64,000 bases of DNA. Source: Globomyces pollinis-pini (lineage: Eukaryota > Chytridiomycota > Chytridiomycetes > Rhizophydiales > Globomycetaceae). The notes below the pieces were generated by a model, which was given only the letters and a program-made list of their open reading frames with translations, was not told where the DNA came from and did not search any database. The position numbers and the translations under genes are program-made. Where the stretch lies: contig MU621146.1 in the NCBI GenBank assembly GCA_025399215.1, forward strand, positions 16,729 through 80,728, written 5' to 3'. This document shows, in pieces, positions 24,276 to 36,034 of this stretch (the first letter of the stretch is position 1; the number at the start of each line of letters is the position of its first letter).

Positions 24276-26217
24276 CTATTTATTACTGCTAAAGGATCCC
24301 GTGAAAGATGGATATCTTATGGAGCTCTTTGCCATAGAATCGGAATCTACTTTTGAATCTTCTTTTAGTCCATCAACTAAAACTGACGGGTCTTTTGTCA
24401 AAACTCTAGGAATAAAATCATGGTTGTTATTCATTTCGTTGTTTTCTGTTGGAGTAGTTTTCATCAAGTGGTTTAATTGACTATCATCTAACAAACTAAT
24501 TGAAGGTTCGGTTGCTTTAAAAACCTTCAACTTTGTTTCGATATCGTCTTCGGATTGTTTAGAAAATTCTTGAATATTACTGAGAGACATTACGTTTCTG
24601 GAAGAAAGAGCAAGATTTGAACCAGAGTTTGAAGCACTTGATGACTCTGATTTAGAAGGACTTGTAGCAGGTGATTTGTTTTTGTGATATGAATTTCGAA
24701 TGTTAAAAAATGTGGAATTTTTTGGTGAACTATGAACTGATATTGCTTCTTTAGGGTCTTCCTTTGGAAGTTTAGAATTACTATTATTTGAAGCGCTTCG
24801 AAAGAGATTTCCTATGATTGAATTTTCCTTGTCTAATTTCAACAAGTTTCCAAGTGACAGATGCTTTCGATTTTTTTCCAAACGAATCTTTGATAAATAG
24901 TCATTTGTAATGGTTTTAGACGGGTATTGATTTATAAAAGCTGGATCGATATTTTTGAGTACTTCAAGAACAGTTTGCCCTCTATATAGAACTGGCTGTT
25001 CTGTCTGTCCCATAGAATCTGCTAAATAGACGACCAAGATAAATCTCTTCACTAATAATACATTTAAGGCCATTTCAGTATCAGTTATGGCCTCATACAA
25101 ATGCACTCCTTTCTTTTTAGATGCGATGATATCCAATTCTTCTCTTCTAAATTCATTAAAGCTGATTTCATTTCGAATGGTTTTTAATTCTTCAATTGCT
25201 AATTTACGATTTTCCCGTTTCAATTCATTTTCTTTTACCAAATCCGAGAGAGGATCAAAAATCAAGTCGGCAGGATATTCCTCCGTGGTGGATAATTGTA
25301 AAATGAGTTGAGAATGTTGTGTTACGGGGTTTAACAAATCATAATTGTCCGATACATGGTTCCACATTACAGTTTCTGTAGTTTGTAACGAGTTGATAGC
25401 TTCGTGTCGTTTCAAAATCAGATTTTTCAACTGAAGAATTCTATTGTGGTCATTTAGTTGAATAGTCTATCAATAAGTAACAAGTAGATGAACCTTGAGC
25501 ATATCTGGTAAAACTTCTGAATAAAATTTGTTTTTGAACAAATTATGGTCAAAAATGGCATCTTTATAATGATTAGTAGCTTCATTCAGCATCTGGCATT
25601 TTCGATCATATTCCATCTTAATCTAATATTAAAAGAAGCTTTGTGCGAATACTTTAGGATTTTCTAATGGTTTTTGATTCGACAACTCTACTGTATCTCT
25701 ACCTTCTTTCAGATAAACCTGATGAGTTTTTTCTACATTTTCCGAAAGTATCTCTAATTTGGATTTTAATTCATAAATGCTCGCGTATAAATTTTTGACT
25801 GTTCCATCTGATTGAATTAATTGTGCAAAACTGTTTTTGATTTGATTTAAACTCGAAGTAGAAGATTCAATATAATGATCTGCAATAGAATCAAGATCTG
25901 TTAATAATATTGTATGACATTCATTTTCAAAACTATAAATTTAGATTCATCGCGTATTGTCTCTTACGTTTGCTTTACATTCTCATTCTTTTCCTTTTTT
26001 GATTCAATAATGGACGAATAATTCTTGTAGATCTTCTTTAAACTTTTTCCATAGTCCATTTGTGCAATTGTGATTGATTTCATTAACTCATAGACCGATT
26101 GGGTTTGATTGTAATTTCCTTCGGTATATGTTTGTAGTTGAGATATATTATTCTATAGAGTTTTGTTACTTTGTAAAAAATTACCCATGTATTAACAAAT
26201 GAGTTGATATCTGTCAT
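24276..26217 (-). CDS. F-BAR domain protein
   Basis: Read leftward from ATG 26217, about five exons with introns of 30-36 nt give roughly 580 aa. The first half is an F-BAR module: MTDINSFVNTW, then NNISQLQTYTEGNYNQTQSV, YELMKSITIAQMDYGKSLKK and IYKNYSSIIESKKEKNENV. Further helices include SIADHYIESSTSSLNQIKN, KMEYDRKCQMLNEATNHYKD and a late AINSLQTTETVMWNHVSDNY. The second half is a Ser/Asn-rich disordered tail (SESSSASNSGSNLALSS) with no SH3 or RhoGAP. F-BAR dimers bind and bend phosphoinositide membranes, usually at endocytosis, cell division or filopodial sites. The closest subfamily is not clear to me. It is head to head with the coiled-coil/EF-hand gene (200 nt spacer) and about 4 kb from a second F-BAR gene. 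Confidence 0.75.
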
Positions 26218-26414
26218 TTTGGTTGAAAAATTAGAAATCGGATTGTTGATTGTGGCTATATTTATACAACAGATGATGTGTTCAAAGAATGTGCTGCTAT
26301 TTTCTCCCTTTTGGACATATCGATGAAGTTGTTCCGTTGTAATATATTATTTTATGATGCCTTTTTAACTTTTTTGCTCACGATACGCGTTTTTGACTAC
26401 AATATTGAAGAACA

Positions 26415-29075
26415 ATGAATACAACAAAGTCAACAGCCGGACTTGAATCAGGTATTAAAGCTGATATTCCCAAACTCCCACCAAAATCCCAAGGTATTAA
26501 AGTGATGAGAAATTAAGAATCAATAGCTTTAATCTATCAAGTTCAGTTGCAAGAAGTAATTGATAATTACCCACACCAACCTTCGAAAGAAAGAATTAAA
26601 GTTACTTTTGATATATTGGACGATTTGGTTCATCAATTAGGGCCATACTCAAGTTTAATGGAATCATTAATTGAAGAATTACGAAATAATGTTTATTCAC
26701 AACAAGTCACCAGTTCCACAGTAGAACCATATTATGAAAAAGTACCATTTAGTGTCTTAGTATCCAAAATGAACAAACAACGCGAAAAGGAACTGAAACT
26801 CAGTCAACAAGTGATGGAAGAATTACAAGACAAACTCAAATTTCGGGAACATGATTTAGAAATTTCATTTAGAAAAAATCTATCATTGAAGCATAAATGT
26901 TCATTATTTGAAAAGTTGGAATCAAATCTGAAGGCTGAGATTGAACAATCTAATCAGCAATTGCAATTACAGATTAGAACTCAATCTGAAATGAAGAGTG
27001 AGTTTGCAAGGATACAGGATCAACTCGAAAGGGATATACAAGTGTTACAGGTGATTTTGATTAGATTAACATGGATATAGAATCAAAATGCACAATCTGC
27101 AATGATCATTGAAAATCTAACAACACCATTATCCAAATCATCTAATGGTACTACGGATCTATTTCATTAATTGATAGTGAAGGCAAAGAAAGATTTGGTT
27201 GAGAAATCAAGAAATGATTTGCCAATTGATTCTAGAGGGATATTGCTTTATAACCTGGCACAATCTAATCAGATTGAGAAGCAATTTTCAGAACTTTTGG
27301 ATTATATTCTAGATGATTTTGAATCGGATGTATCACAGGTTCATAAAAAGAAGGAGATTATGACTGAAATAACTGGTGGAGATTTCGAATCAGAATCTTT
27401 CAAAGCAATCGAATTAGAGGTATTTGTTTATTGATAATCTTGAAAAAAGTCGAAGGAAGTTTTTAAATTATATCAAACTAGAATGGAGAGCTATTTGGAA
27501 GAATTTAATCTATTAAAGCGTCATATTTCATCTTTGCAATTACAGGAAAGAAAAAACCAAGAGAATACAAAGTTGATCACAATAACTCCAACAGCAGACT
27601 ACACTGCAAGAAAGTATGCGACAGTGGTAACGATTTCCCTTTTCATTTTAGGTTGAAATCTCAAAAGATGGTGACAAGTATGAACCTCATCCATCGTCCA
27701 TCTTTTGTATTAAATGTGGTACAAAAACAATTCAATGCCCACATATTGATAATGATATCAAAGTTTTGGAAATTAAAGAAAAAACTTTCTTGAAGTTCTC
27801 ACACCCGAATTTGAAAATACGATCAGAACTCTCATTGACAAATGAATCTGGAGAACCTTATCCATTCAACACAGAGACTGAGGATGAGAATCCAATGGTA
27901 TTTTATTGATTTCTTATCCAAAGGTTTCTGCAAACTTTTACAAAATCTGGAAAAATTACTATGAAGTTCGTAAAGGAACAAAACCAAAGTCAAATCGTAT
28001 TCTTCCATTGCCAAAGTTGTTGGTGATTATAGACGAAATATATGATACACGTTGGAAAGTTGAGGAAGAGTTTAGAGACAAAGAACTGGAGTCTGATTCT
28101 CAACCGGAGAATTTAATGACTGGTAAGGAATTGCATACTCACATTCAACCAAAGGCTTCAACAAACCAAAGACGGAGAGTGCAGATGCTGGGGGCTTGTC
28201 TGCCTTGGTAGATTCAGATGCAGTCGTTGAAGAAAGCTCTGAGCTCGCACCTGTAACAAATTTGTTGGACAATTTTGTTGTAAGTATGCAAATGTATAAT
28301 ATCAAATAGGAAACTTTCTATAGCCTCTTCAAAGAAAGATATGTATATGAGAATGTTTTCCTCAAGGCAATTCATGATATTTTAACAAGTCTTGAAGCGA
28401 ATGAAAAGAAGAGCAAAGTAAGTCAACAAACGAATTTAAGGTATAGCCAGTACAAGTACTCTGCAGACATCTTAGCGGGAAAGAAGAAGAGATCTGGAAA
28501 TATGTACACCTTACAAAGAAACTTTTCAAAGTTGAAGAAGCTACCGAGCTGACCATGGCCGTATATCTGGCAAAAGTTAAAATACAATATCCGGATCGTT
28601 CTGTATGTTTTTATGTTTATATTGACTGGTATTAGGCAGTTCAGTATGAAACTATGGGTTTAGAGTTTACATCTTACACAAAAAACAAGATATCAAAGGC
28701 CAATTTAATTGACTACGTTTATCATATGATTGTGAATAAGCTAGAACCCAATTTCGAGCTAGTAACTAAGCTTAAAGTAACCAGTAGTTGAGCAAGAGTT
28801 TGGACAAATTTGATGTACAATTGAATGGATATCTGACGAAAAAAGAATTTTGTTCAGCAATGGTTAAAATATTACCAAGCGCACCTTCCAAGGAATATAT
28901 AATGCGATACAGTATGGCAGAACGTGAGTTTGGAGAGAATAAAGTACCATTGGAACGGTTGACTTCCATAGCAGCATACACAATGATGAACGTAGCGTAC
29001 CATAGTGGATGGAAAACAACTAGTCAATTAGGGCCCACATTTTCTGAAGTACGTGGACATTTATCCAGTCCATAA
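26415..29075 (+). CDS. Large coiled-coil protein with CxxC/CPH motif and EF-hand-like end, probably axonemal
   Basis: About a dozen exons with introns of 23-32 nt join into one frame of about 790 aa. It begins MNTTKSTAGLESGIKADIPK. A helical domain with VTFDILDDLVHQLGPYSSLM and a long coiled coil follow (KMNKQREKELKLSQQVMEEL), resembling the N-terminal domain of translin-associated factor X-interacting protein. Mid-protein, SSIFCIKCGTKTIQCPH could bind a metal ion. The C-terminal 150 residues look like degenerate EF-hand helices (SKSLDKFDVQLNGYLTKKEF, CSAMVKILPSAP). Splicing near 27627-27651 was chosen so that the Cys motif frame continues. The combination of coiled coil and EF-hand-like end is typical of cilium-associated proteins, but I cannot name the family with confidence. 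Confidence 0.65.
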
Positions 29076-29266
29076 TGAATTGAAGAACAGAAGAAGCGTG
29101 ATTTATGAACAATAAATTGTTTGAATAATACTTCATGCCTTAATGATCTATACTCTGCGTTCTGCAATATTCTTGCCTCTGTCTATTGCATTTCATTGGT
29201 GATTCGAACTACTGAGATTTCATTGAGTTTTCATTTTTTCAGTTGTGAATTTTTTCACTTCTTCAG

Positions 29267-30015
<749 letters not shown>

Positions 30016-30362
30016 ATTACCATATGAAATAAATTCCTTCATTGAATGAATGCCTTCGCTTAATTTTTTTATTCTTGATGTTAAGGTTAAAGTTAGGAAG
30101 TCAATATCTTTCTTTGATATTGATGCTTAGATGTGATTCAATCTATGATTTCGACTGTATAGTCAAACCTATCATATTGACAGACGTGTAGTACGACACC
30201 AAACCTACTTCATGCGTTTGAATAACGCGCGTCTGACGAATATTTGATTGAATCTACTAGAACTTTAGCTTTCGGTGAAATTTTGATTCAATGAGATAAT
30301 CCTTTCAAGATCAGTATAACATGTAAACAATGGATATTTGATTTTCTCCTATTCACCCACAA
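30016..30362. other. Intergenic region
   Basis: This stretch of 347 nt lies between NDUFS8 and the TOCA-like gene, both rightward. It has no ORF or repeat I can support; it should hold the NDUFS8 3' end and the next promoter. Confidence 0.45.
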
Positions 30363-32237
30363 ATGACATTTGGAGAAGATTTATGGGTATTGATGAATAA
30401 TCGACTCATCTTGGTAGGATCAGATAAAAGTTGTGGAATCATTCACATCATTGGGTACAGATCAGATGTTGTTGATGAATGAGTTTATAAAATCATTGGC
30501 TACCGTCGAATTAGAATATGGCAAAACGCTTTCGAAAGTAGCTAAACAATTCAAAGACGATTCAAAAAAATTAAAAGATAAAGGAGAGAAATCAATGAGT
30601 CATAAACTATTTGGAGACAGGTAGTCATTTGTTTAAGAATTAATCAGCAAAGTGTATTGATGAAAGCCAGTGAAAGTTTAGTTGCAGGTGTTGAATCTTT
30701 ATCAACAATTCATAATGAACTAAACGAAATATTAACAAATGAACGGAAAAGTTTAAAACACAATGCCAAACAATTGGAACAATTGAATATTCAAGTATTC
30801 AACTATTGCTTAATTATACCATTAGTTGTTTGAAAGATTGAAACAATCCACTAATGAATTACATACCAAAATTGATATCATGGAAAAGTGTCATGGATTA
30901 TACAACAAGGAAATGAAAGAATTAGAAATAAGTGCAGGACTATATAAAAAATCATTGAAAGATTCCAATACTACAAAGAAAGAATCAGAGAAGGTTTTTT
31001 GGTTTATTTAATGGATCTTAGCATCGGATTGATTATGAAAAGAAATTGATGTTGGCACAAGATACTGGATTAAAGTACCGAAAATCAATCAGTAAAACAA
31101 TTCTAATATTCAATTTTATTAGATGAGACAAACAAGTTGAAGAGTATTCACTTCACCCAATTAGTACCAAAGACACTTGATGTAAAAAAAGCCTTAAATA
31201 TTGATGCATTATAGGAAATCCAAAGTCAAGATGAAAAATTTAGGGTAGAATATACCAGAGATACTCTAATTAGAATCACAAATGCAATAATTTCAAGTTT
31301 ACCAAAAGAGATTTCATCATGGCAAGACATATCTGAACGATTTGTATCAATTGATGGCGGAATAGATTCCAAGTCACTATGTGAGAAGGGAAAAAGTGGT
31401 TATGAATCTCCAGAAGATTTCAGTTTCTCTGATACCATAGATGAACATAACAGGAAAGTGGCCATGAAAGGTCGGATGCCTGTAAACGGTGTATCCGATG
31501 ATCCCGATGAATTGATTATGATGTCTAAAACCAAGGCTGGTAGAAAGAAAGCAGTCGAACGAATTAAAGCATTAGAAAAAGAAATCACAGAGGTTGCTAA
31601 AGAAAGGCAAGGAATCGAAACATTGCTTATGTCTTACAAAGATTTGGTAACTTTCTATATTAGAATTTACAAATAGAGTAACCCATTGGACGCCAAGGAA
31701 GAGCTGACAGAACAGCGAACAGAAACTGAATCACATATGAATGCATTATTGATCAAAAAGCACAAGTTTCATTGTTTCATTAATGAATTGGATGGGAAAC
31801 CGAAACCACCAGAACCTGCCATGGTTAGTTCCAGTCCTGTTAAAAACTTCCTCTCACCTTCCCTCGATATATCTCATTTGAGCCACGCTAAAGACTATAG
31901 TTCAGCAATGTCAGTGAATAATGAATTAGGACATTCAAAAGATTATAGTTCCGCATTATCAGTTAATCATGAGAAAGGGCACTCAAAGGATTACAGCTCA
32001 AATCTATCAATCAATAACAATACACAAACAGACTCATTTGAGAAGTTACCATCTTTGGGTCGCTACGTTGCACTATTTGACTTTCAAGCGGTACCTGGAG
32101 GTCAAGAATTGGCTTTAAGGGCAGGAGATTTGATTGACATCTTATCAGAAGAATCAGATGGTTGGACTCACTGTAGACTTGTGTTAACCGATCAGGAAGG
32201 GTTCGTACCTAGTTCATACATTGGACCAGTATCTTGA
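30363..32237 (+). CDS. F-BAR plus SH3 adaptor, TOCA/CIP4/Bzz1-like
   Basis: About seven exons, introns 25-36 nt. The start MTFGEDLWDQIKVVESF, TSLGTDQMLLMNEFIKSLAT and VELEYGKTLSKVAKQFKDDS is the F-BAR entry of the CIP4/TOCA/Bzz1 group. Helices continue to about residue 280, followed by an HR1-like coiled coil (SKTKAGRKKAVERIKALEKE, ITEVAKERQGIETLL). A Ser-rich linker holds three tandem copies of a HSKDYSS motif, and a C-terminal SH3 domain follows (RYVALFDFQAVPGGQE, LALRAGDLIDILSE, DGWTHCRLVLTDQEGFVP). These adaptors bend membranes and recruit N-WASP/Las17 to start actin polymerisation at endocytic sites. The HR1 region would bind a Rho-type GTPase. Domain order is normal and the ligand surface of the SH3 (ALFDF, W, P, Y) is present. 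Confidence 0.88.
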
Positions 32238-32380
32238 TCTTGAAATATATTTAAACTTAAATTCATTACAAAATTGACTTGCTTAATTGTCAAATATCGT
32301 TATGCTAACATTATCAAAAATGAGGTTGATATTCTTGTTTTGTTTGACGCGTTTTTTAACTTAATTGACTACAAACAACA

Positions 32381-34362
32381 ATGGAAATAGTCTATGTATA
32401 TCAAAAAAAGCGACGAGAATTTGGAAAGCAAGCAATGTTAAGCGACCGGCCAGCCGATATTGGGTTATCCATTCCTCCCGATCCAAGTTATCTTAAAAAT
32501 TACACTGAACGTAATCCTTCACATACTGAAGCGCAATGTTGTCCAGATAAATCTGAACATGAAGTAAACTCAGTTTATTAATATTCGATAGGTTAACACC
32601 GACAGTTATGTTTTAACTAATCGTGGAATATTGCATACACAAGGTGGTTGGCCAAAAGATGTGGATGCCACTGATGTTGAACATACCATTCGATTCAGGA
32701 AAAAGATTGAAAAGGATGAAGAATATATGAGAGTAATTAAACATTTGGGAGACTGTATGGAACATACTATCAAACAAAACAATGTAATTTTTACTAAAAG
32801 TTGATTGTTATTCATTAGGCTATTGATATTTATCAAGAATACTTTCAAGAAGCTCCAGAAACACATGTATCTGACGCACCATCAGCCAAGTCTTTGAACG
32901 TTTACCGGTAACGAGACCATAATCTAAGATATAGTGATCCAAACTCTATTAAACGAGCCGCAACATATTTATCATGGTACCCAGAAGAAGGTCACAAGAT
33001 TGCAGTAGCATATTCGGTTTTGCAGTTTCAAGGAATGCCAAGCAATATGTCATTAGATTCATATATTTGGGATGTGGAAAATCCTAACGCTCCTGATCAG
33101 ACGCTTACTCCTACTTCTCCTATTGTTTGCATCAAGTATAATCCTAAAGATCCGCATATCCTTGTTGGAGGCTCGTACAATGGTTTACTATGTATTTCTT
33201 GTAGATATAACAAGTAGCATACTGGGATACTAGAAAAGGATCATTCCCAGTAGATACATCTCCTTTGGAAAAGAGTCATCGAGACCCCGTTTACAATGTC
33301 GCTTGGGTACAGTCAAAGTCAGGTAAACTAAACTCCAGTGATCTAACGTTCAAGGTTGTGAATTCTTCTCTGTCTCCACTGATGGACAAGCATTATGGTG
33401 GGATATACGAAAACTTAGCGAACCTACTGAAACAATGATGATTGATCCAGAAAAGAATGGAAATATCGTTGGTGGAACTGTGTTAGACTTTGAAACCACC
33501 ATGGTACTAATTCCATCAATACTTAATACTAGCCAACAAAATTCATGATCGGAGGTGAGAATGGTGCTACCTTTATGTGTAATAAGAAGGCTAAAACGCC
33601 TGGAGATAAGATTACTCATGTGTATCCTGGGCATCACGGCCCAGTTTATGCATTACAGCGAAATCCATTCTTCTTGAAGAATTTCCTGACCGTTGGTGAT
33701 TGGAAAGCACAAGTATGATTGTTTTACAACTAATTCTTCAGATTTGGTCTGAAGATATCAGATCTCCAATCATGTCAACCAAATACAGTATGAGTTACTT
33801 GACAGATGGATGTTGGAGTCCTACCAGACCTTCTGTATTTTTCACTGCAAAGATGGATGGTAGTTTTGATATTTGGGATTACATTTTCAAGCAAGTTGAA
33901 CCTACACATACCGTTCAGGTATAAAAATTTAGTTAATTAATATCAAGGTGTGTAACTCGCCGCTACATTCGATCAAAGCTCAAGAACACGGTCGACTCAT
34001 TGCAGCGTCTGCTAGAGATGGATCAATGACCCTATTTGAACTATCTGAAGGATTAGCCAAACTGCAAAACAATGAAAAAAAGATCTTTTCAGAAGTAAGT
34101 CCAGATTTTTTCTCAACGTATTCAGATGTTGGAAAGAGAATTAAAACGAGAAAAAACTTTGGAAAGTGCAGTCCGAGAAAAAAGAATCAAAGCAGCCCAA
34201 AAACGTCCAAATTCCGCTTTTATGCCAACTGGACAAGCACTTGAAGAACTGCTTAAGGCTTCTGAAGATGATTTTTATAGTTATATTGATGACGGTGATG
34301 GTAAACTGAGAGATGAAGCTATGGCTAGAATAGCCGAATATGAAAAACCCACAAGCAGCTAA
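32381..34362 (+). CDS. DNAI2: Outer-arm dynein intermediate chain 2
   Basis: About nine exons with introns of 25-40 nt give roughly 560 aa. The N-terminus [17 protein letters not shown] and the next segments ([30 protein letters not shown]) are DNAI2/IC69 signatures. WD40 repeats follow: [117 protein letters not shown] and [11 protein letters not shown] charged C-terminal helix contains [15 protein letters not shown]2 holds the outer dynein arm together at the tail and helps dock it to doublet microtubules, so it is direct evidence for a motile flagellum. Length and repeat number are normal. Confidence 0.95.
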
Positions 34363-34459
34363 TATAGAATTGTTTAATCTTATCCTGAAATGAAATGTTT
34401 TCTTCTTTGATGAATGCAATAGGACGTTTTATTGTATATGGGAATGCTAACTGATATTC

Positions 34460-34894
34460 TTATTCTTCCTTTTCTTCCTTTTCAACCAAACCTTGCTCTG
34501 TATCTGTGTTTTCAGTGCTTTTAGTCTTTTCCTCTTGTTTTTTACCAACAGTTTCTGCTTCTGTTTCTGTTTCTGTTTGATTTTGTTCAACAGGATTGAT
34601 TTCACCACCAGTCTTCGTTTGTTTTTGTTCATTGATTTTGATTTTATTAGCGATATTTCTTCGGACCATTTCTTGAGCAACTTCTTTCTTTAACTTTGCT
34701 AATTGTTCAATCCAAAATCCCTTCGGTGGTTTTGTTGCAGTCTTGGCTAATCTTTCCTCGACCTCTTCCAAGTAAGTGTCTGTTACAAATGGCTTGATCC
34801 CTTGCTTCAAATCCTCTTCGTACCTTTTGCGACATTCTTTTAATAAAAGGACGGCCTTTCCTCTAGGATTTACGGATGCTTTTGAACGAGTCAT
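34460..34894 (-). CDS. Small charged protein, unrecognised
   Basis: A single exon of 144 aa, convergent with DNAI2 (about 100 nt between stops). The first 90 residues look conserved and helical (TRSKASVNPRGKAVLLLKEC, RKRYEEDLKQGIKPFVTDTY, TKPPKGFWIEQLAKLKKEV). The last 55 are a Thr/Glu/Lys/Gln low-complexity tail (QTETETEAETVGKKQEEK). Neither a signal peptide nor a membrane segment is present. The low-complexity tail throws long open frames on the other strand, which I discount. No family recognised. Confidence 0.65.
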   Translation of the reverse strand: MTRSKASVNPRGKAVLLLKECRKRYEEDLKQGIKPFVTDTYLEEVEERLAKTATKPPKGFWIEQLAKLKKEVAQEMVRRNIANKIKINEQKQTKTGGEINPVEQNQTETETEAETVGKKQEEKTKSTENTDTEQGLVEKEEKEE

Positions 34895-35227
34895 ATTATT
34901 TCAGAAGTTTTTTTTGTCCGTCCACATGAATGCAAGTCCATCGGACAATTTGAGACAAAATAAATGGGAGATTAATGAAATCTGAGTACTTTTGATGTAC
35001 AGTCTATTCCTATGTAGCCTCTAAGTCGCTGTCTTACGATCACAACTCAATCAACCAAAATGATAATCTATTGATTAGACCATTATATTAAACATTCATA
35101 AGGATATATGTAATGATGATTCATAGGAAATTTGTATGTATTTGGAGTTCTGTTTACCTTTGTCCTGTTTGTTTGTGTTCATGGATCAACAATTTGACAA
35201 AATAGTTTTTCCAATACAACTTTTTAT
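34895..35227. other. Divergent promoter region
   Basis: This stretch of 333 nt lies between a leftward and a rightward start codon. No gene or repeat is supported. Confidence 0.45.
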
Positions 35228-35871
35228 ATGGATCGGATGCAAAGCATTTATGATACAGATGCCAAGATCACTATAGTTGTGATGTACTCTATTTTTATTT
35301 TACTGGTTATTGCATATCTGGGTGTGGAGGTATTGTATTATTATGTTTTTATCCCTAGGTTCTAGAATATTGCCATCAAATGGGAATGCTCTCGAAAGAA
35401 TGGGAAGAACATTATCAATATATTAGTTGGAAACCAGTGAATACGATAAAAGAAAAACCAAGTGTGACGAACGCGTTAATAAGCGCAGTAGGGGAAGCAA
35501 TCGAAGATGTTAGTAAGGTGGCAGCTAAACTACAACCTGTGCAAAAAATAGAGGAAGAGCGTAGCAGCCAACTTATTCTGAAAGCACTCACAGCAGCAGT
35601 TACCGCCAAAGAAAATGGATCGAAACCTGGAATGTATTTCAAAAAAGGGTGTAAGCCAGTACCTAACCCAGTCGATGGACTTCCGTATATTTTACAGATC
35701 CCATTTAGGGTTTCTGATCGCGTATGGGATGATGCGGTAAATCTAACAGCCGCTGCCATTAATAGTTGCGTAATCACTCCTATTCAATTCTCTTTCTCTT
35801 CTTACAGCAGATTTCATGGCTATTGGCATGGTACTGACAAAGCAAAAGCAAAGTCGTCGAACTGGTATTGA
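35228..35871 (+). CDS. Single-pass membrane protein, unrecognised
   Basis: Two exons with a 29 nt intron (about 35331-35359) encode about 205 aa. The N-terminal exon supplies a short lumenal or extracellular stub and one transmembrane helix (ITIVVMYSIFILLVIAYLGV). The rest is soluble: CHQMGMLSKEWEEHYQYISW, then ALISAVGEAIEDVSKVAAKL and ALTAAVTAKENGSKPGMYFK, ending KAKAKSSNWY. A bare ORF search misses the first exon and with it the membrane helix. I know no family with this combination. The only other membrane neighbour is the ABC transporter downstream, and no functional link is evident. Confidence 0.6.
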
Positions 35872-36034
35872 TGATTTCAGTTAATATAACCTACAACTGA
35901 ATCAATTAGTTTCTATTGTTTGAGAGATCGTTTCGCTTGATTTTAATATTAGATCGATCATGTGGGCATATTAAAACACGTAAAAATGGTTTAAGAATTA
36001 TTTCCATTTCCATCATTTAACTTCAAATTATTGC

